A stretch of DNA of 64,000 nucleotides from an uncultured Alphaproteobacteria bacterium (GCA_937892955.1 CALBKH010000110.1:41429-105428); one strand, 5' to 3'; positions 45,383 through 53,764 are shown, counted from the first letter of the stretch. Notes: generated by a model not told the origin, from the letters alone. A program made the numbers and translations.

Positions 45383-46330
45383 ATGAAGATCTGCGTGGCC
45401 GGCGCCGCCGGCGCCTTCGGCATGAAGCACCTCGACGCCATCAAGGCGATCGACGGCATCGAGGTCGTCTCGGTGGTCGGCGGCGGCCCCGACGACATCG
45501 AGGGCTTCGCCCGCGCCCGGGGCATCCCGCACGCCACCAAGGACCTCGCCGAGGCGCTCGCCCGGCCCGACGTCGAAGCCGTGATCCTGGCCACCCCGAC
45601 GCAGGTCCACGCCGCCCAGGCGATCCAGTGCCTGAAGGCCGGCAAGCACGTCTTCGTCGAGATCCCGATGGCCGACAACCTCGCCGACTCGGAAGAACTC
45701 GTCCGCGTCCAGAAGGAGACCGGCCTCGTCGCCATGGCCGGCCACGTCCGCCGCTACAATCCCTCGCACCAGTGGATCCACAACCGGATCAAGTCGGGCG
45801 AGCTGAAGATCCAGCAGATGGACGTGCAGACCTACTTCTTCCGCCGTTCGAACCTCAACGCGCTCGGCCAGCCGCGCACCTGGACCGACCACCTGCTGTG
45901 GCACCACGCCTGCCACACCGTCGACCTCTTCCAGTATCAGACCGGTGAGGTGGCGAGCGAAGCCTTCGGCCTCCAGGGTCCCAAGCATCCGGAACTCGGC
46001 ATCGCCATGGACATGGCGATCGGCATGAAGACTCCGTCCGGCGCCATCTGCACCCTGTCGCTGTCGTTCAACAACAAGGGGCCGCTCGGCACCTATTTCC
46101 GCTACATCTGCGACAACGGCACCTACATCGCCCGCTACGACGACCTCTACGACGGCGACGAGAAGAAGATCGACCTGACCGGCGTCGCGGTCTCGTCGAA
46201 CGGCATCGAGCTGATCGATCGCGAGTTCTTCGCGGCGATCCGCGAGGGTCGCGAGCCCAACGGATCCGTCGGCCAGTGCCTCGACGCCATGCGCACCCTC
46301 GACCGCATCGAGAAGTCCTTCGGCAGTTGA
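45383..46330 (+). CDS. ligC: 4-carboxy-2-hydroxymuconate-6-semialdehyde dehydrogenase
   Basis: A 315-residue Gfo/Idh/MocA-fold enzyme that oxidises the ring-cleavage product to 2-pyrone-4,6-dicarboxylate with NADP. Marks: Rossmann motif CVAGAAGAFGMKHLDAIK, the EIPMADN strand (in place of the usual EKP), and GHVRRYNPSHQWIHNRI; length equals LigC of Sphingobium. GGGAGG precedes the start by six bases. It follows ligB copy 2, which completes the set of enzymes from ring opening to central metabolites across the two arms. Confidence 0.93.
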   Translation: MKICVAGAAGAFGMKHLDAIKAIDGIEVVSVVGGGPDDIEGFARARGIPHATKDLAEALARPDVEAVILATPTQVHAAQAIQCLKAGKHVFVEIPMADNLADSEELVRVQKETGLVAMAGHVRRYNPSHQWIHNRIKSGELKIQQMDVQTYFFRRSNLNALGQPRTWTDHLLWHHACHTVDLFQYQTGEVASEAFGLQGPKHPELGIAMDMAIGMKTPSGAICTLSLSFNNKGPLGTYFRYICDNGTYIARYDDLYDGDEKKIDLTGVAVSSNGIELIDREFFAAIREGREPNGSVGQCLDAMRTLDRIEKSFGS

Positions 46331-46357
46331 GACGGCCACACGTCGCACCGATGCCTT

Positions 46358-46393
46358 CGACGCCTCCCCGTTCGACCGATCGGGGAGGCGTCG
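46358..46393. terminator. Bidirectional terminator between ligC and tspO
   Basis: CGACGCCTCCCCG, ten-base loop, CGGGGAGGCGTCG: a perfect 13-base stem between converging genes, 28 bases after the ligC stop. It is the strongest hairpin in this part of the window. Confidence 0.8.
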
Positions 46394-46405
46394 GTGTCTC
46401 GGTCG

Positions 46406-46882
46406 TCAATGCATCTCCTCGGCGGCGCCGTCACCGTTCAAGCGCCAGACCGCGAAGTTGAGCAGCACCGCGAAGCTCACCCAGGCGAGATAGGGCACCA
46501 GCAACAGCGCTGCGATCGTGTCCAGCTGGACCGCCACCAACAGCGTGGCGACGATCGCGAGCCAGAGCAGGCAAACGTCGGCGAAGGCGAGATCGATCCG
46601 CTTCGCCCCGAAGAACAGTGGCGCCCAGGCGGCGTTGAAGGCGAGCTGGATCGCCCACAGGAGGGTCGCCTCCTCGTAGACGTCGTGCCGCGACAGACAC
46701 CAGCCGGCGACCGCGATCAGGATGTAGATGATCGACCAGACCGGCGCGAAGATCCGTTTCGGCGGCTGCCACGCCGGTTTCGTCAGCCCCTCGTACCAGG
46801 CGTCCGGCCGAAACGCCGCACCGGCCGCGGCGGCCAGAGCGGTGACCCCCAGATATCCAGCGAGTGCGATACAATCCCACAT
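46406..46882 (-). CDS. tspO: TspO/MBR family membrane protein
   Basis: A 158-residue protein with five membrane helices. The family motif YEGLTKPAWQPPKRIFAPVW is intact, as are WAPLFFGAKRIDLAFADV and the last-helix LAWVSFAVLLNFAVWRLN. TspO binds porphyrins and cholesterol-like ligands and in alphaproteobacteria tunes photosynthesis or stress genes in response to oxygen. Start at 46882 (MWDCIALAGYLG) fits family length. It stands alone, converging with ligC. Confidence 0.93.
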   Translation of the reverse strand: MWDCIALAGYLGVTALAAAAGAAFRPDAWYEGLTKPAWQPPKRIFAPVWSIIYILIAVAGWCLSRHDVYEEATLLWAIQLAFNAAWAPLFFGAKRIDLAFADVCLLWLAIVATLLVAVQLDTIAALLLVPYLAWVSFAVLLNFAVWRLNGDGAAEEMH

Positions 46883-46915
46883 GCGAGGCGATGTCCTCTT
46901 CGCCGACGACGATGA

Positions 46916-46948
46916 GGGAACCAACCCGCGAACCGCGATTCGGTTCCC
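46916..46948 (-). terminator. Weak hairpin after the AraC gene
   Basis: GGGAACC and GGTTCCC seven-base arms with a 19-base loop, in the 109-base gap between the AraC gene stop and the tspO start. Likely a terminator of the AraC transcript, of low certainty. Confidence 0.35.
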
Positions 46949-46991
46949 GCGCTGGTCGTCTCTCCCTGCTCGAGCGCACAGGGGCGCCGCC

Positions 46992-47939
46992 TCACCCGGC
47001 TTCCACCTGCGCCCGCTGCGCCTTGCGGAACTCGCTCGGCGTCATCCCCGTCCGCCGACGGAAGAAGCGCCAGAAATAGGCGGGATCCTCGAAGCCCAAC
47101 TCGTAGGCGAGCTTCGATACCGGCGCGGCGATGTAGACGAGCTTGCGCCGCGCCTCGAGCAGCAGCCGCTCCTGGATCACCTCGAAGGCCGAACGCCCGG
47201 TGACCGCCCTGACCGCCCGATCGAGCCGGCTTTCGGTCACCCCCAGAGCCGCCGCATAGATGCCGACCGCCAGATGTTCGGCGAACCGCGCCTCCACCAG
47301 GGCACGGAACCGCCCGTGCAACTCGGCCTCCGGCCGCACCGCCGCCTCCGCCCGGCGAGTCGAGGCGTGGCAGCGGGCGAGTTGTACCAGCGCGCCGATC
47401 ACCGACGCCTCGATCGCCGTCGTCCACGCCGGAGCGCGGCTGCGGAACTCCTCGTCGATGTCGGCGAAATGGCGGGCGAGGCGCTCGTTCACCGCGCCGA
47501 CCCCGCCGAGGTCCACCATCGCCGGCGCTTCGAACAACGCCGCGACCAGCGCCGCCCGTTCCGCCCCACCGGTGCCGAGGCGTCCCTCGGCGAAGGTCAG
47601 CACCCGCCCTGCCGTACCCGGCTCGAAGCGGAAGGCGTGCACCGTGCCGGCCGGCACCAGCACCGCGCAGGGGCCGGCCGCTAACGTCACCACGTCGTCG
47701 AGCCGTGCCGTCACGCCGCCGGAGAACACCATCAGCACCTGCGCCAGCCCGTGATGGGCATGGCGATCGATCTCCCAGTCGTAGCGTTCCGATCGATCGG
47801 CGATCGCCTCGATGTGGACGAATTCGTCGTCCGGCGCCTCCGACGCTTCGCCATAGAGAGAAAATACAGGGACGGCCCGCGCCGCCGGCAGCCGTGGGCG
47901 CCCGGATTTTCGGACATATTCATTTGCTGCAGCGCACAT
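46992..47939 (-). CDS. AraC family transcriptional regulator (PobR-like)
   Basis: A 315-residue regulator with an N-terminal cupin sensor domain (VPVFSLYGEASEAPDDEFVHIEAIADR in pieces, then HAHHGLAQVLMVFSGG) and a C-terminal AraC DNA-binding domain (VTESRLDRAVRAVTGRSAFE, then YELGFEDPAYFWRFFRRRTG). The layout is that of PobR and related regulators of aromatic-acid genes. It is divergent from the P450 operon and probably activates it. I place the start at 47939, because an operator-like repeat occupies 47945-47975; a start at 47969 would put the repeat inside the gene. Confidence 0.88.
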   Translation of the reverse strand: MCAAANEYVRKSGRPRLPAARAVPVFSLYGEASEAPDDEFVHIEAIADRSERYDWEIDRHAHHGLAQVLMVFSGGVTARLDDVVTLAAGPCAVLVPAGTVHAFRFEPGTAGRVLTFAEGRLGTGGAERAALVAALFEAPAMVDLGGVGAVNERLARHFADIDEEFRSRAPAWTTAIEASVIGALVQLARCHASTRRAEAAVRPEAELHGRFRALVEARFAEHLAVGIYAAALGVTESRLDRAVRAVTGRSAFEVIQERLLLEARRKLVYIAAPVSKLAYELGFEDPAYFWRFFRRRTGMTPSEFRKAQRAQVEAG

Positions 47940-47944
47940 TTCGA

Positions 47945-47975
47945 TTTCCGATCGAGCCTCGATACTCATCGGAAA
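47945..47975. promoter_or_regulatory. Operator-like repeat between the AraC and P450 genes
   Basis: TTTCCGAT, 15 bases, ATCGGAAA: a perfect eight-base inverted repeat in the AT-rich part of the divergent gap. Placed upstream of the chosen AraC start and about 200 bases before the P450 gene. Confidence 0.5.
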
Positions 47976-48178
47976 AGTACAGAATTTGTCCCCCTTCGTC
48001 CATTTTGCCGCACCTCCGTCCGTGGCACCGTCGATCATCCCGTCGGACCCGGTGCCCGCGCGCCGGACGACACGCCGTCGGTTCGGCTCACGAGGCGGCG
48101 CCCGCGTCGCGACGGATCGCAGAGAAAAGAGCGAGGGCCGCGCCGAGCGATCGGAGGCGAGCCGTCCAGGGAGGTCCG

Positions 48179-49342
48179 ATGTTCAGCTTCGATCCATATT
48201 CGCCGGCCGTCGACGCCGATCCCTTCCCCTACTACAAGCGCCTGCGCGACGAGTTCCCGTGCTTCTGGAGCCGCGAGTCGGAAATGTGGGTGCTGTCGCG
48301 CTACGGCGACATCGTCGCCGCGCTCAACGACTGGCAGACCTATTCCTCGGCCAAGGGCAACCTGATGACCGAGCTGCCCAATCGCGCCGGAGCGACGCTG
48401 GGCACCACCGATCCACCGCGCCACGATCGTCTGCGCGGCCTCATCCAGCACGCCTTCATGAAACGCAATCTCGAGTCGCTCGCCGATCCGATCCGCGACA
48501 TCGCCAAGGCCTCGGTCGCCGAGATCGCCGGCGAGAAGACCTTCGACTTCATCGAGGACTTCTCCGCCAAGTTCACGGTCCGCGTGCTCTTCGCCGCCCT
48601 CGGCCTGCCGATGGGTGACGAGACGACGGTGCGCGAGAAGGCGGTGCTGATGGTCCAGTCGGACCCGCACACCCGCGCCAAGGGCCCCGAGCACATCGCC
48701 GCCTACAACTGGATGCAGGACTATGCGGCCAAGGTCATCGCCGAACGCCGCAAGAACCCGCTCAACGACCTGATCTCGCACTTCTCCATGGCCGAGATCG
48801 ACGGCGACCGGCTCGACGAGCGCGAGGTGCTGCTCACCACCACGACACTGATCATGGCGGGCGTGGAATCGCTCGGCGGCTTCATGGCGATGTTCGCGCT
48901 GAACCTCGCCGATCATCACGACGTCCGTCGCGCCGTGGTCGCCGATCCGGCGCTGCTGCCCGACGCGGTGGAGGAATCGCTGCGCTTCAACACCTCCGCC
49001 CAACGCTTCCGCCGCTGCCTGACCCGCGACGTCGAGATGCACGGCGAGAGGATGCGCGAGGGCGACTTCGTCTGCCTCGCCTACGGCTCGGCCAACCGCG
49101 ACGAGCGCCAGTTCGCCGACCCCGACGTCTACGACCTGAAGCGCAAACCGCGCGGCCATCTCGGCTTCGGCGGATCGGTGCACGCCTGCCTCGGCACGGC
49201 GGTCGCCCGCATGTCGGTGAAGATCGCCATGGAGGAGTTCCACAAGGTCGTTCCGGACTACACCCGCGTCCAGGAACAACTGCCGTGGATGCCGTCCTCG
49301 ACCTTCCGCTCGCCGCTGAAGCTCGATCTGGCGGTCGCCTGA
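48179..49342 (+). CDS. Cytochrome P450 (class I)
   Basis: A 387-residue soluble monooxygenase. The heme loop reads HLGFGGSVHACLGTAVAR, with the Cys ligand; the usual third Gly of FxxGxHxCxG is Ser. The I-helix has MAGVESLGG, so the acid-alcohol pair is Glu-Ser. ExxR lies in VEESLRF. The start follows GGGAGGTCC. A ferredoxin and its reductase follow, which completes the electron chain. By neighbourhood the substrate is likely an aromatic acid or its methyl ether, as for CYP199/CYP203 in Rhodopseudomonas; the family could not be settled. Residues such as SSAKGNLMTELPNRAG are not diagnostic. Confidence 0.9.
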   Translation: MFSFDPYSPAVDADPFPYYKRLRDEFPCFWSRESEMWVLSRYGDIVAALNDWQTYSSAKGNLMTELPNRAGATLGTTDPPRHDRLRGLIQHAFMKRNLESLADPIRDIAKASVAEIAGEKTFDFIEDFSAKFTVRVLFAALGLPMGDETTVREKAVLMVQSDPHTRAKGPEHIAAYNWMQDYAAKVIAERRKNPLNDLISHFSMAEIDGDRLDEREVLLTTTTLIMAGVESLGGFMAMFALNLADHHDVRRAVVADPALLPDAVEESLRFNTSAQRFRRCLTRDVEMHGERMREGDFVCLAYGSANRDERQFADPDVYDLKRKPRGHLGFGGSVHACLGTAVARMSVKIAMEEFHKVVPDYTRVQEQLPWMPSSTFRSPLKLDLAVA

Positions 49343-49368
49343 GGCGTACCGGCTCGGATCCCGCGTAG

Positions 49369-49396
49369 CCGCCCGCCTTCGACCGAGGGCGGGCGG
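49369..49396 (+). terminator. Hairpin between P450 and ferredoxin genes
   Basis: CCGCCCGCC, loop, GGCGGGCGG, a nine-base stem 27 bases after the P450 stop. A 211-base gap follows before the ferredoxin, so partial termination or a second promoter there is possible. Confidence 0.5.
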
Positions 49397-49553
49397 TGTA
49401 TCCGCGCCTCGACCGCGCCGATCGGTCGCGACCTCGGACGACGAAGGTCGCCACGAACGCATGGACCGCGTCGCCGAGACGTCGGATGATGCCACGTCGG
49501 CCGGACGGGTGCGACGCGAAGACGGAAGAGTTCCCAAGAGGAGGATGGACGGA

Positions 49554-49877
49554 ATGGTGAAGGTGGTGTTCATCGAGCCGACGGGCGGCGAAGTCGAACT
49601 CGACGCGACCGAAGGCTGGTCGCTGATGCAGGTGGCGACGTCGCAGGGTGTCGATGGCATCGACGCCGAGTGCGGCGGCTCCTGCGCCTGCGCCACCTGT
49701 CACTGCTACGTCGAAGGCGAGGCGGCGGACCAGGTGCCGGCGCCGAGCGAAGCGGAACTCGCCATGCTCGAACACGTCGTCGCCGAGCGGCGGTCCAACA
49801 GCCGCCTGTGTTGCCAGATCAAGGCGACGCCGATGATCGAGGGATTGATCCTCAGGGTAGCGGAGACACAGTCGTGA
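49554..49877 (+). CDS. 2Fe-2S ferredoxin (putidaredoxin type)
   Basis: A 107-residue electron carrier with the cluster motif ECGGSCACATCHCYV and the late Cys in RLCCQIKAT. Gives electrons to the P450 and takes them from the reductase encoded by the next gene. The start at 49554 is nine bases after AGGAGG; the ATG at 49545 lies too close to it. Its stop overlaps the reductase start (GTGA). Confidence 0.93.
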   Translation: MVKVVFIEPTGGEVELDATEGWSLMQVATSQGVDGIDAECGGSCACATCHCYVEGEAADQVPAPSEAELAMLEHVVAERRSNSRLCCQIKATPMIEGLILRVAETQS

Positions 49878-51097
49878 GCGAACGGGCGATGGTCATCGTC
49901 GGCGCCGGCCAGGGCGGACTGCAACTGGCCGAGAGCCTCCGGAGCGAAGGTTGGACCGGACCGATCCGGCTCTTCGGCGAAGAGAAACACGCTCCCTACC
50001 ATCGCCCGCCCTTGTCCAAAGCCCTGGTCTGCGGCGACCAGACCGCCGACCATCTGGTGATCCGAGGGCCGGAGTTCTTCGCCAAGAAGGGCATCGACCT
50101 CGTCACCGGCACCCGCGTCGTCGCCATCGATCGGGCGGCGCGCGAAGTCGAACTCGCCGACGGCAGCCGCGTCCCCTACGCCGGCCTCGGCCTCGCCACC
50201 GGCTCGCGCGCCCGCACCCTGCCGCTGCCCGGCGCCGACCTCGACGGCATCCTGGTGCTGCGCAGCCTCGACGACGCCCTCGCCATCAAGGATCGCCTGG
50301 AGACCGCCCGCAGCGTCGCGGTGGTCGGTGGCGGCTTCATCGGCCTCGAGGTCGCCTCCTCGGCCCGCAAGCTCGGCTGCGAGGTCACCGTGATCGAGGC
50401 GCTGCCGCGCCTCATGGCCCGCGCCGTCTCCGAAGCGGTGTCGGCGTGGTACGCCGACCTCCACACCGACCACGGCGTCCGCGTCCTCCTCGCGACCGGC
50501 GTCACCGGCTACACCGGCGCCGACGGCCGCGTCACCGCGGTGGAGACCTCCGCCGGGCCGATCGCCGCCGATCTGGTGATCGTCGGCGTCGGCGTGATCC
50601 CCGACGACGATCTCGCTCGCGCCTGCGGCCTCGACTGCGACCGCGGCGTCATCGTCGACGACTGCGCCCGCACCTCCGACCCCGAGATCGTCGCGCTCGG
50701 CGACTGCACCGCTCGACGCCTCCCCGACGGGTCGACGCTCCGGCTCGAGTCGGTCCAGAACGCCATCGAGCAGGCCAAGTCCGGCGCCGCCTGGCTGATG
50801 GGCAAGGAACGGCTGTTCACCGCCGCACCGTGGTTCTGGTCGGATCAGTACGACGTCAAACTTCAGATGGTCGGCCTCTCCACCGGCCACGACCGCTCGG
50901 TCACCCTGGGCTCGCCCGAGGAAGGCCGTTTCTCCATTCTCTATTGGCGAAAAGGCACCTTCGTCGCGGTCGACAGCATCGCCCGCCCGGCCGACCACAT
51001 GGCCGCCCGCCGGCTCCTCGACCGCGGCGCCGCGCTCACCCCCGAAGAAGCGGCCGAACCGGGCTTCGACCTCGCCGCCCGCGCCCGGGCAGGATGA
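49874..51097 (+). CDS. Ferredoxin reductase, NAD(P)H-dependent FAD enzyme
   Basis: A 407-residue flavoprotein of the putidaredoxin-reductase type. FAD motif MVIVGAGQGGLQLAESLR at the N-terminus, NAD motif VAVVGGGFIGLEVASSARKLG (about 150), and the second FAD contact EIVALGDCTARRL. The start is a GTG overlapping the ferredoxin stop; an ATG 15 bases later (MVIVGAG) is possible. Completes a three-protein class I P450 system with the ferredoxin. Confidence 0.93.
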   Translation: MSERAMVIVGAGQGGLQLAESLRSEGWTGPIRLFGEEKHAPYHRPPLSKALVCGDQTADHLVIRGPEFFAKKGIDLVTGTRVVAIDRAAREVELADGSRVPYAGLGLATGSRARTLPLPGADLDGILVLRSLDDALAIKDRLETARSVAVVGGGFIGLEVASSARKLGCEVTVIEALPRLMARAVSEAVSAWYADLHTDHGVRVLLATGVTGYTGADGRVTAVETSAGPIAADLVIVGVGVIPDDDLARACGLDCDRGVIVDDCARTSDPEIVALGDCTARRLPDGSTLRLESVQNAIEQAKSGAAWLMGKERLFTAAPWFWSDQYDVKLQMVGLSTGHDRSVTLGSPEEGRFSILYWRKGTFVAVDSIARPADHMAARRLLDRGAALTPEEAAEPGFDLAARARAG

Positions 51098-51106
51098 CCA
51101 CGAAGG

Positions 51107-51137
51107 CTCTCGGAGCCGCCCCACCGCCCTCCGAGAG
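51107..51137 (+). terminator. Terminator after the P450 electron-transfer operon
   Basis: CTCTCGGAG and CTCCGAGAG form a perfect nine-base stem, followed by TCCTTTCGAAAAATTCTAG. The T content after the stem is better than in most hairpins here. Confidence 0.7.
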
Positions 51138-51410
51138 TCCTTTCGAAAAATTCTAGATTGCAGATTTTTTCCACACCCCCGGAAGCGACGCTGCTCCGGC
51201 CGGGCTTTCTGCGCGCGCCGCGAAAACCCGCCCGACGGTTCCTCTCACGTCACCCCCCTCCCCGCCCGTCTCGGTGGTGACGATCCGTCGCACTTGTCCC
51301 TGCCTCCGTCAAACTTGGAGACGGAATATAATATTCATCTGAAATATAAGTTCTGACACCTCCGGCGGCGATGCCCCGGGGGTGATCGGTTCCATGCGAG
51401 GGAGGAAGGG
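51138..51410 (+). promoter_or_regulatory. Leader and AT-rich operator of the octaheme cytochrome operon
   Basis: This is most of the 313-base gap after the reductase gene; no coding is seen. GAATATAATATTC (51324-51336) is a palindrome with a one-base centre, overlapping ATATT...AATAT at 51331-51347. Such AT-rich repeats stand out in this GC-rich window and look like a regulator site (NsrR-like sites are AT-rich palindromes too, but the match is loose). No TTGAT-N4-ATCAA box is seen here. GGGAGGAAGGG precedes the start. Confidence 0.45.
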
Positions 51411-53069
51411 ATGCGATCACCTCTTGGTGTGGCCGGTGCATTGTTCGCCGTGGCACTGCTGTTCTCCGGCCCGTCGCGCGCCGAGGACGTCGCCGAGCAA
51501 CTGTCGGCACGGCCGGCGACGCCGGCGGCGGCGCAGAAATCGAGCGGACTGAAGGGCGGCACCGCCGATCATTCCAAGTTCGAGGCGCTGAAGGGCCCGT
51601 TCGCCGACGGCTCCGAAGTGACCAAGGCGTGCCTCTCCTGCCATACCGAGGCGGGTAAGCACTTCATGAAGTCGATCCACTGGACCTGGGACTACACCAA
51701 TCCCAAGACCGGTCAGAAGCTCGGCAAGCACAACGTCATCAACAACTTCTGCACCAACGCCCGTGGCAACGAGGGCATGTGCGCCCAGTGTCACGCCGGC
51801 TACGGCTGGAAGGACGACACCTTCGACTTCACCAACCAGAACAACATCGACTGTCTGGTCTGCCACGACACCACCGCGACCTACTACCGTCTGCCGAACT
51901 CCCGCGGCCACGACGCCTGCGGTGTGATGTTCGAAGGCAAGAAGCCGATCGATCTGCCCAAGGTCGCTCAGCACGTCGGCCTGCCCGGCCGCCAGAACTG
52001 CGGCACCTGCCACTACAACGGCGGCGGCGGCGACGGCGTCAAGCACGGCGATCTCGACTCCAGCCTCAACGCGCCCTCCAAGGCGGTCGACGTCCACATG
52101 TCGCCCGACGGCGGCAACTTCGCCTGCACCAACTGCCACGTCTCCGACAAGCACATCGTGTCCGGCAGCCGCTACGACATGATCGCCAAGGACGACAAGG
52201 GCCCCGGTGCGCCCGGTTCGCGTCGCGACGTCGCCACCTGTGAATCGTGCCATTCGGCGAAGCCGCACGACAAGCCCAGCCTCATCGGCTATCAGCTCGA
52301 CACCCACGCCGAGCGCATCGCCTGCCAGACCTGCCACATCCCCAAGATCGCCCGCGGCGGCGTCGCCACCATGGTCGATTGGGACTGGTCCACCGCCGGC
52401 AAGATGATCGACGGCAAGGGCTATGCCCTCGAAGAGTACAAGCAGGGCAACGGCCAGGAGCGCCACACCTATTGGACGATCAAGGGCGACTTCAAGTGGA
52501 ACGAGAACTTCGCCCCGACCTACAAGTGGTTCGACGGTCGGATGATGTACACGACCATCGACACCAAGATCGACGACTCCGAGCAGCCCGTGGCGATCAA
52601 CGCGGTGATGGGCGGCCCCGCCGATCCGAAGGCGCGCATCTGGCCCTTCAAGGAGATGCACACCCGTATCCCGTGGGACCCCAAGAACAAGTCGCTCGTC
52701 TACAACCACCTGTGGGGTAAGGACGACACCGCCTATTGGGGCAACTTCGACATGCTGAAGTCGGTCGCCGCCGGTATGAAGATCGAGAACCGTCCGTTCT
52801 CCGGCGAACTCGGCTTCCTGCCCACCGTCTCCAACTGGCCGATCACCCACATGGTGGCGCCCAAGACCGACGCGGTGAAGTGCGGCGAGTGCCACACCGA
52901 GAAGAGCCGTCTGGCCGGCCTGCCGGGGGTCTACATGCCCGCCCACAGCTCCGTGCGTTGGCTCGATCTCCTCGGCTACGCCATGCTCGCGGCCACCCTC
53001 GGCGGCATCGTCCTGCACAGCCTCGCCCGCATCGTCATGGGCAAGAAGAAGACCCACGGAGAAGTGTGA
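51411..53069 (+). CDS. Octaheme c-type cytochrome, tetrathionate-reductase family
   Basis: A 552-residue periplasmic cytochrome with signal peptide (ending GPSRAED). Eight CxxCH motifs: CLSCH, CAQCH, CLVCH, CGTCH, CTNCH, CESCH, CQTCH and CGECH. The sequences NIDCLVCHDTTATYYRLP and GGGGDGVKHGDLDSSL are those of the octaheme tetrathionate reductase (OTR) family, whose members also reduce nitrite and hydroxylamine in vitro. A C-terminal membrane segment (YAMLAATLGGIVLHSLARIVM) anchors it. Its stop overlaps the start of a cytochrome b gene, its likely quinol-side partner. Physiological substrate unknown. Confidence 0.93.
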   Translation: MRSPLGVAGALFAVALLFSGPSRAEDVAEQLSARPATPAAAQKSSGLKGGTADHSKFEALKGPFADGSEVTKACLSCHTEAGKHFMKSIHWTWDYTNPKTGQKLGKHNVINNFCTNARGNEGMCAQCHAGYGWKDDTFDFTNQNNIDCLVCHDTTATYYRLPNSRGHDACGVMFEGKKPIDLPKVAQHVGLPGRQNCGTCHYNGGGGDGVKHGDLDSSLNAPSKAVDVHMSPDGGNFACTNCHVSDKHIVSGSRYDMIAKDDKGPGAPGSRRDVATCESCHSAKPHDKPSLIGYQLDTHAERIACQTCHIPKIARGGVATMVDWDWSTAGKMIDGKGYALEEYKQGNGQERHTYWTIKGDFKWNENFAPTYKWFDGRMMYTTIDTKIDDSEQPVAINAVMGGPADPKARIWPFKEMHTRIPWDPKNKSLVYNHLWGKDDTAYWGNFDMLKSVAAGMKIENRPFSGELGFLPTVSNWPITHMVAPKTDAVKCGECHTEKSRLAGLPGVYMPAHSSVRWLDLLGYAMLAATLGGIVLHSLARIVMGKKKTHGEV

Positions 53070-53764
53070 TGACCGATCTTTCGATGGCGGCCGGCACCCC
53101 TCCGGTCAAGACCAAGCGCGCGGTGATGATCTATTCCCGCTACGAGCGCTTCTGGCACTGGTCTCAGGCGATCCTGATCTTCGTCCTGGCGATGTCGGGC
53201 TTCGCCGTTCACGGCTCGCTGCCGTTCGTGAAGTTCGGAACGGCGGTGACGATCCACTCCTGGGCGGCGATCGCGTTGATCGTGCTGTGGATCTTCACCA
53301 CCTTCTGGCACTTCACCACCGGTCAGTGGCGGCAGTACCTGCCCCAGCTCTCCGGCCTGCCGGCGGTCATCCGCTTCTATGCCTGGGGCATCCTCACCGG
53401 GGCGCCCCACCCCTATTCCAAGACCCTGCGTCGCAAACAGAATGCGCTGCAGTCGCTCGCCTACCTGTTCTTCATGGTGCTGATCGGTCCGGCTCTGTGG
53501 TCGACGGGCATCGTCTATCTCGCCTACCCGCTGTGGGCGAACTGGGCGATCGGCACCATCGGCCTGCCGGCGGTGGCCTTCCTCCATACCGCCGCGGCGT
53601 TCCTGATGGTCACCTTCGTCATCATCCACGTCTACATGACGACGACCGGCAAGACGGTGACCCACTACGTCAAGACCATGATCACCGGTTACGACGCGAT
53701 CGAGCTGACCGCCGCCGAAGCGGCCTATCTCGAAGAAGAGAAGTCCGGCCTGCTCAAGAAGTGA
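53069..53764 (+). CDS. Membrane cytochrome b partner of the octaheme cytochrome
   Basis: A 231-residue protein with four membrane helices and histidines placed as heme ligands: YERFWHWSQAILIFVLAMSG (helix 1), HSWAAIALIVLWIFTTFWHF (helix 2), and FLHTAAAFLMVTFVIIHVY (helix 4). It belongs to the cytochrome b561/Ni-Fe hydrogenase b-type group. It likely passes electrons from quinol to the anchored octaheme cytochrome. The start overlaps the upstream stop in TGATG, so translation is coupled. Ends with a charged cytoplasmic tail. Confidence 0.88.
   Translation: MTDLSMAAGTPPVKTKRAVMIYSRYERFWHWSQAILIFVLAMSGFAVHGSLPFVKFGTAVTIHSWAAIALIVLWIFTTFWHFTTGQWRQYLPQLSGLPAVIRFYAWGILTGAPHPYSKTLRRKQNALQSLAYLFFMVLIGPALWSTGIVYLAYPLWANWAIGTIGLPAVAFLHTAAAFLMVTFVIIHVYMTTTGKTVTHYVKTMITGYDAIELTAAEAAYLEEEKSGLLKK

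Noticed and set aside
51411..53069. Octaheme protein considered as hydroxylamine oxidoreductase or NrfA
   Set aside because: Heme spacing and the NIDCLVCHDTTATY and GDGVKHGDLD segments are of the OTR family; NrfA has five hemes with a CxxCK site, which is not seen.
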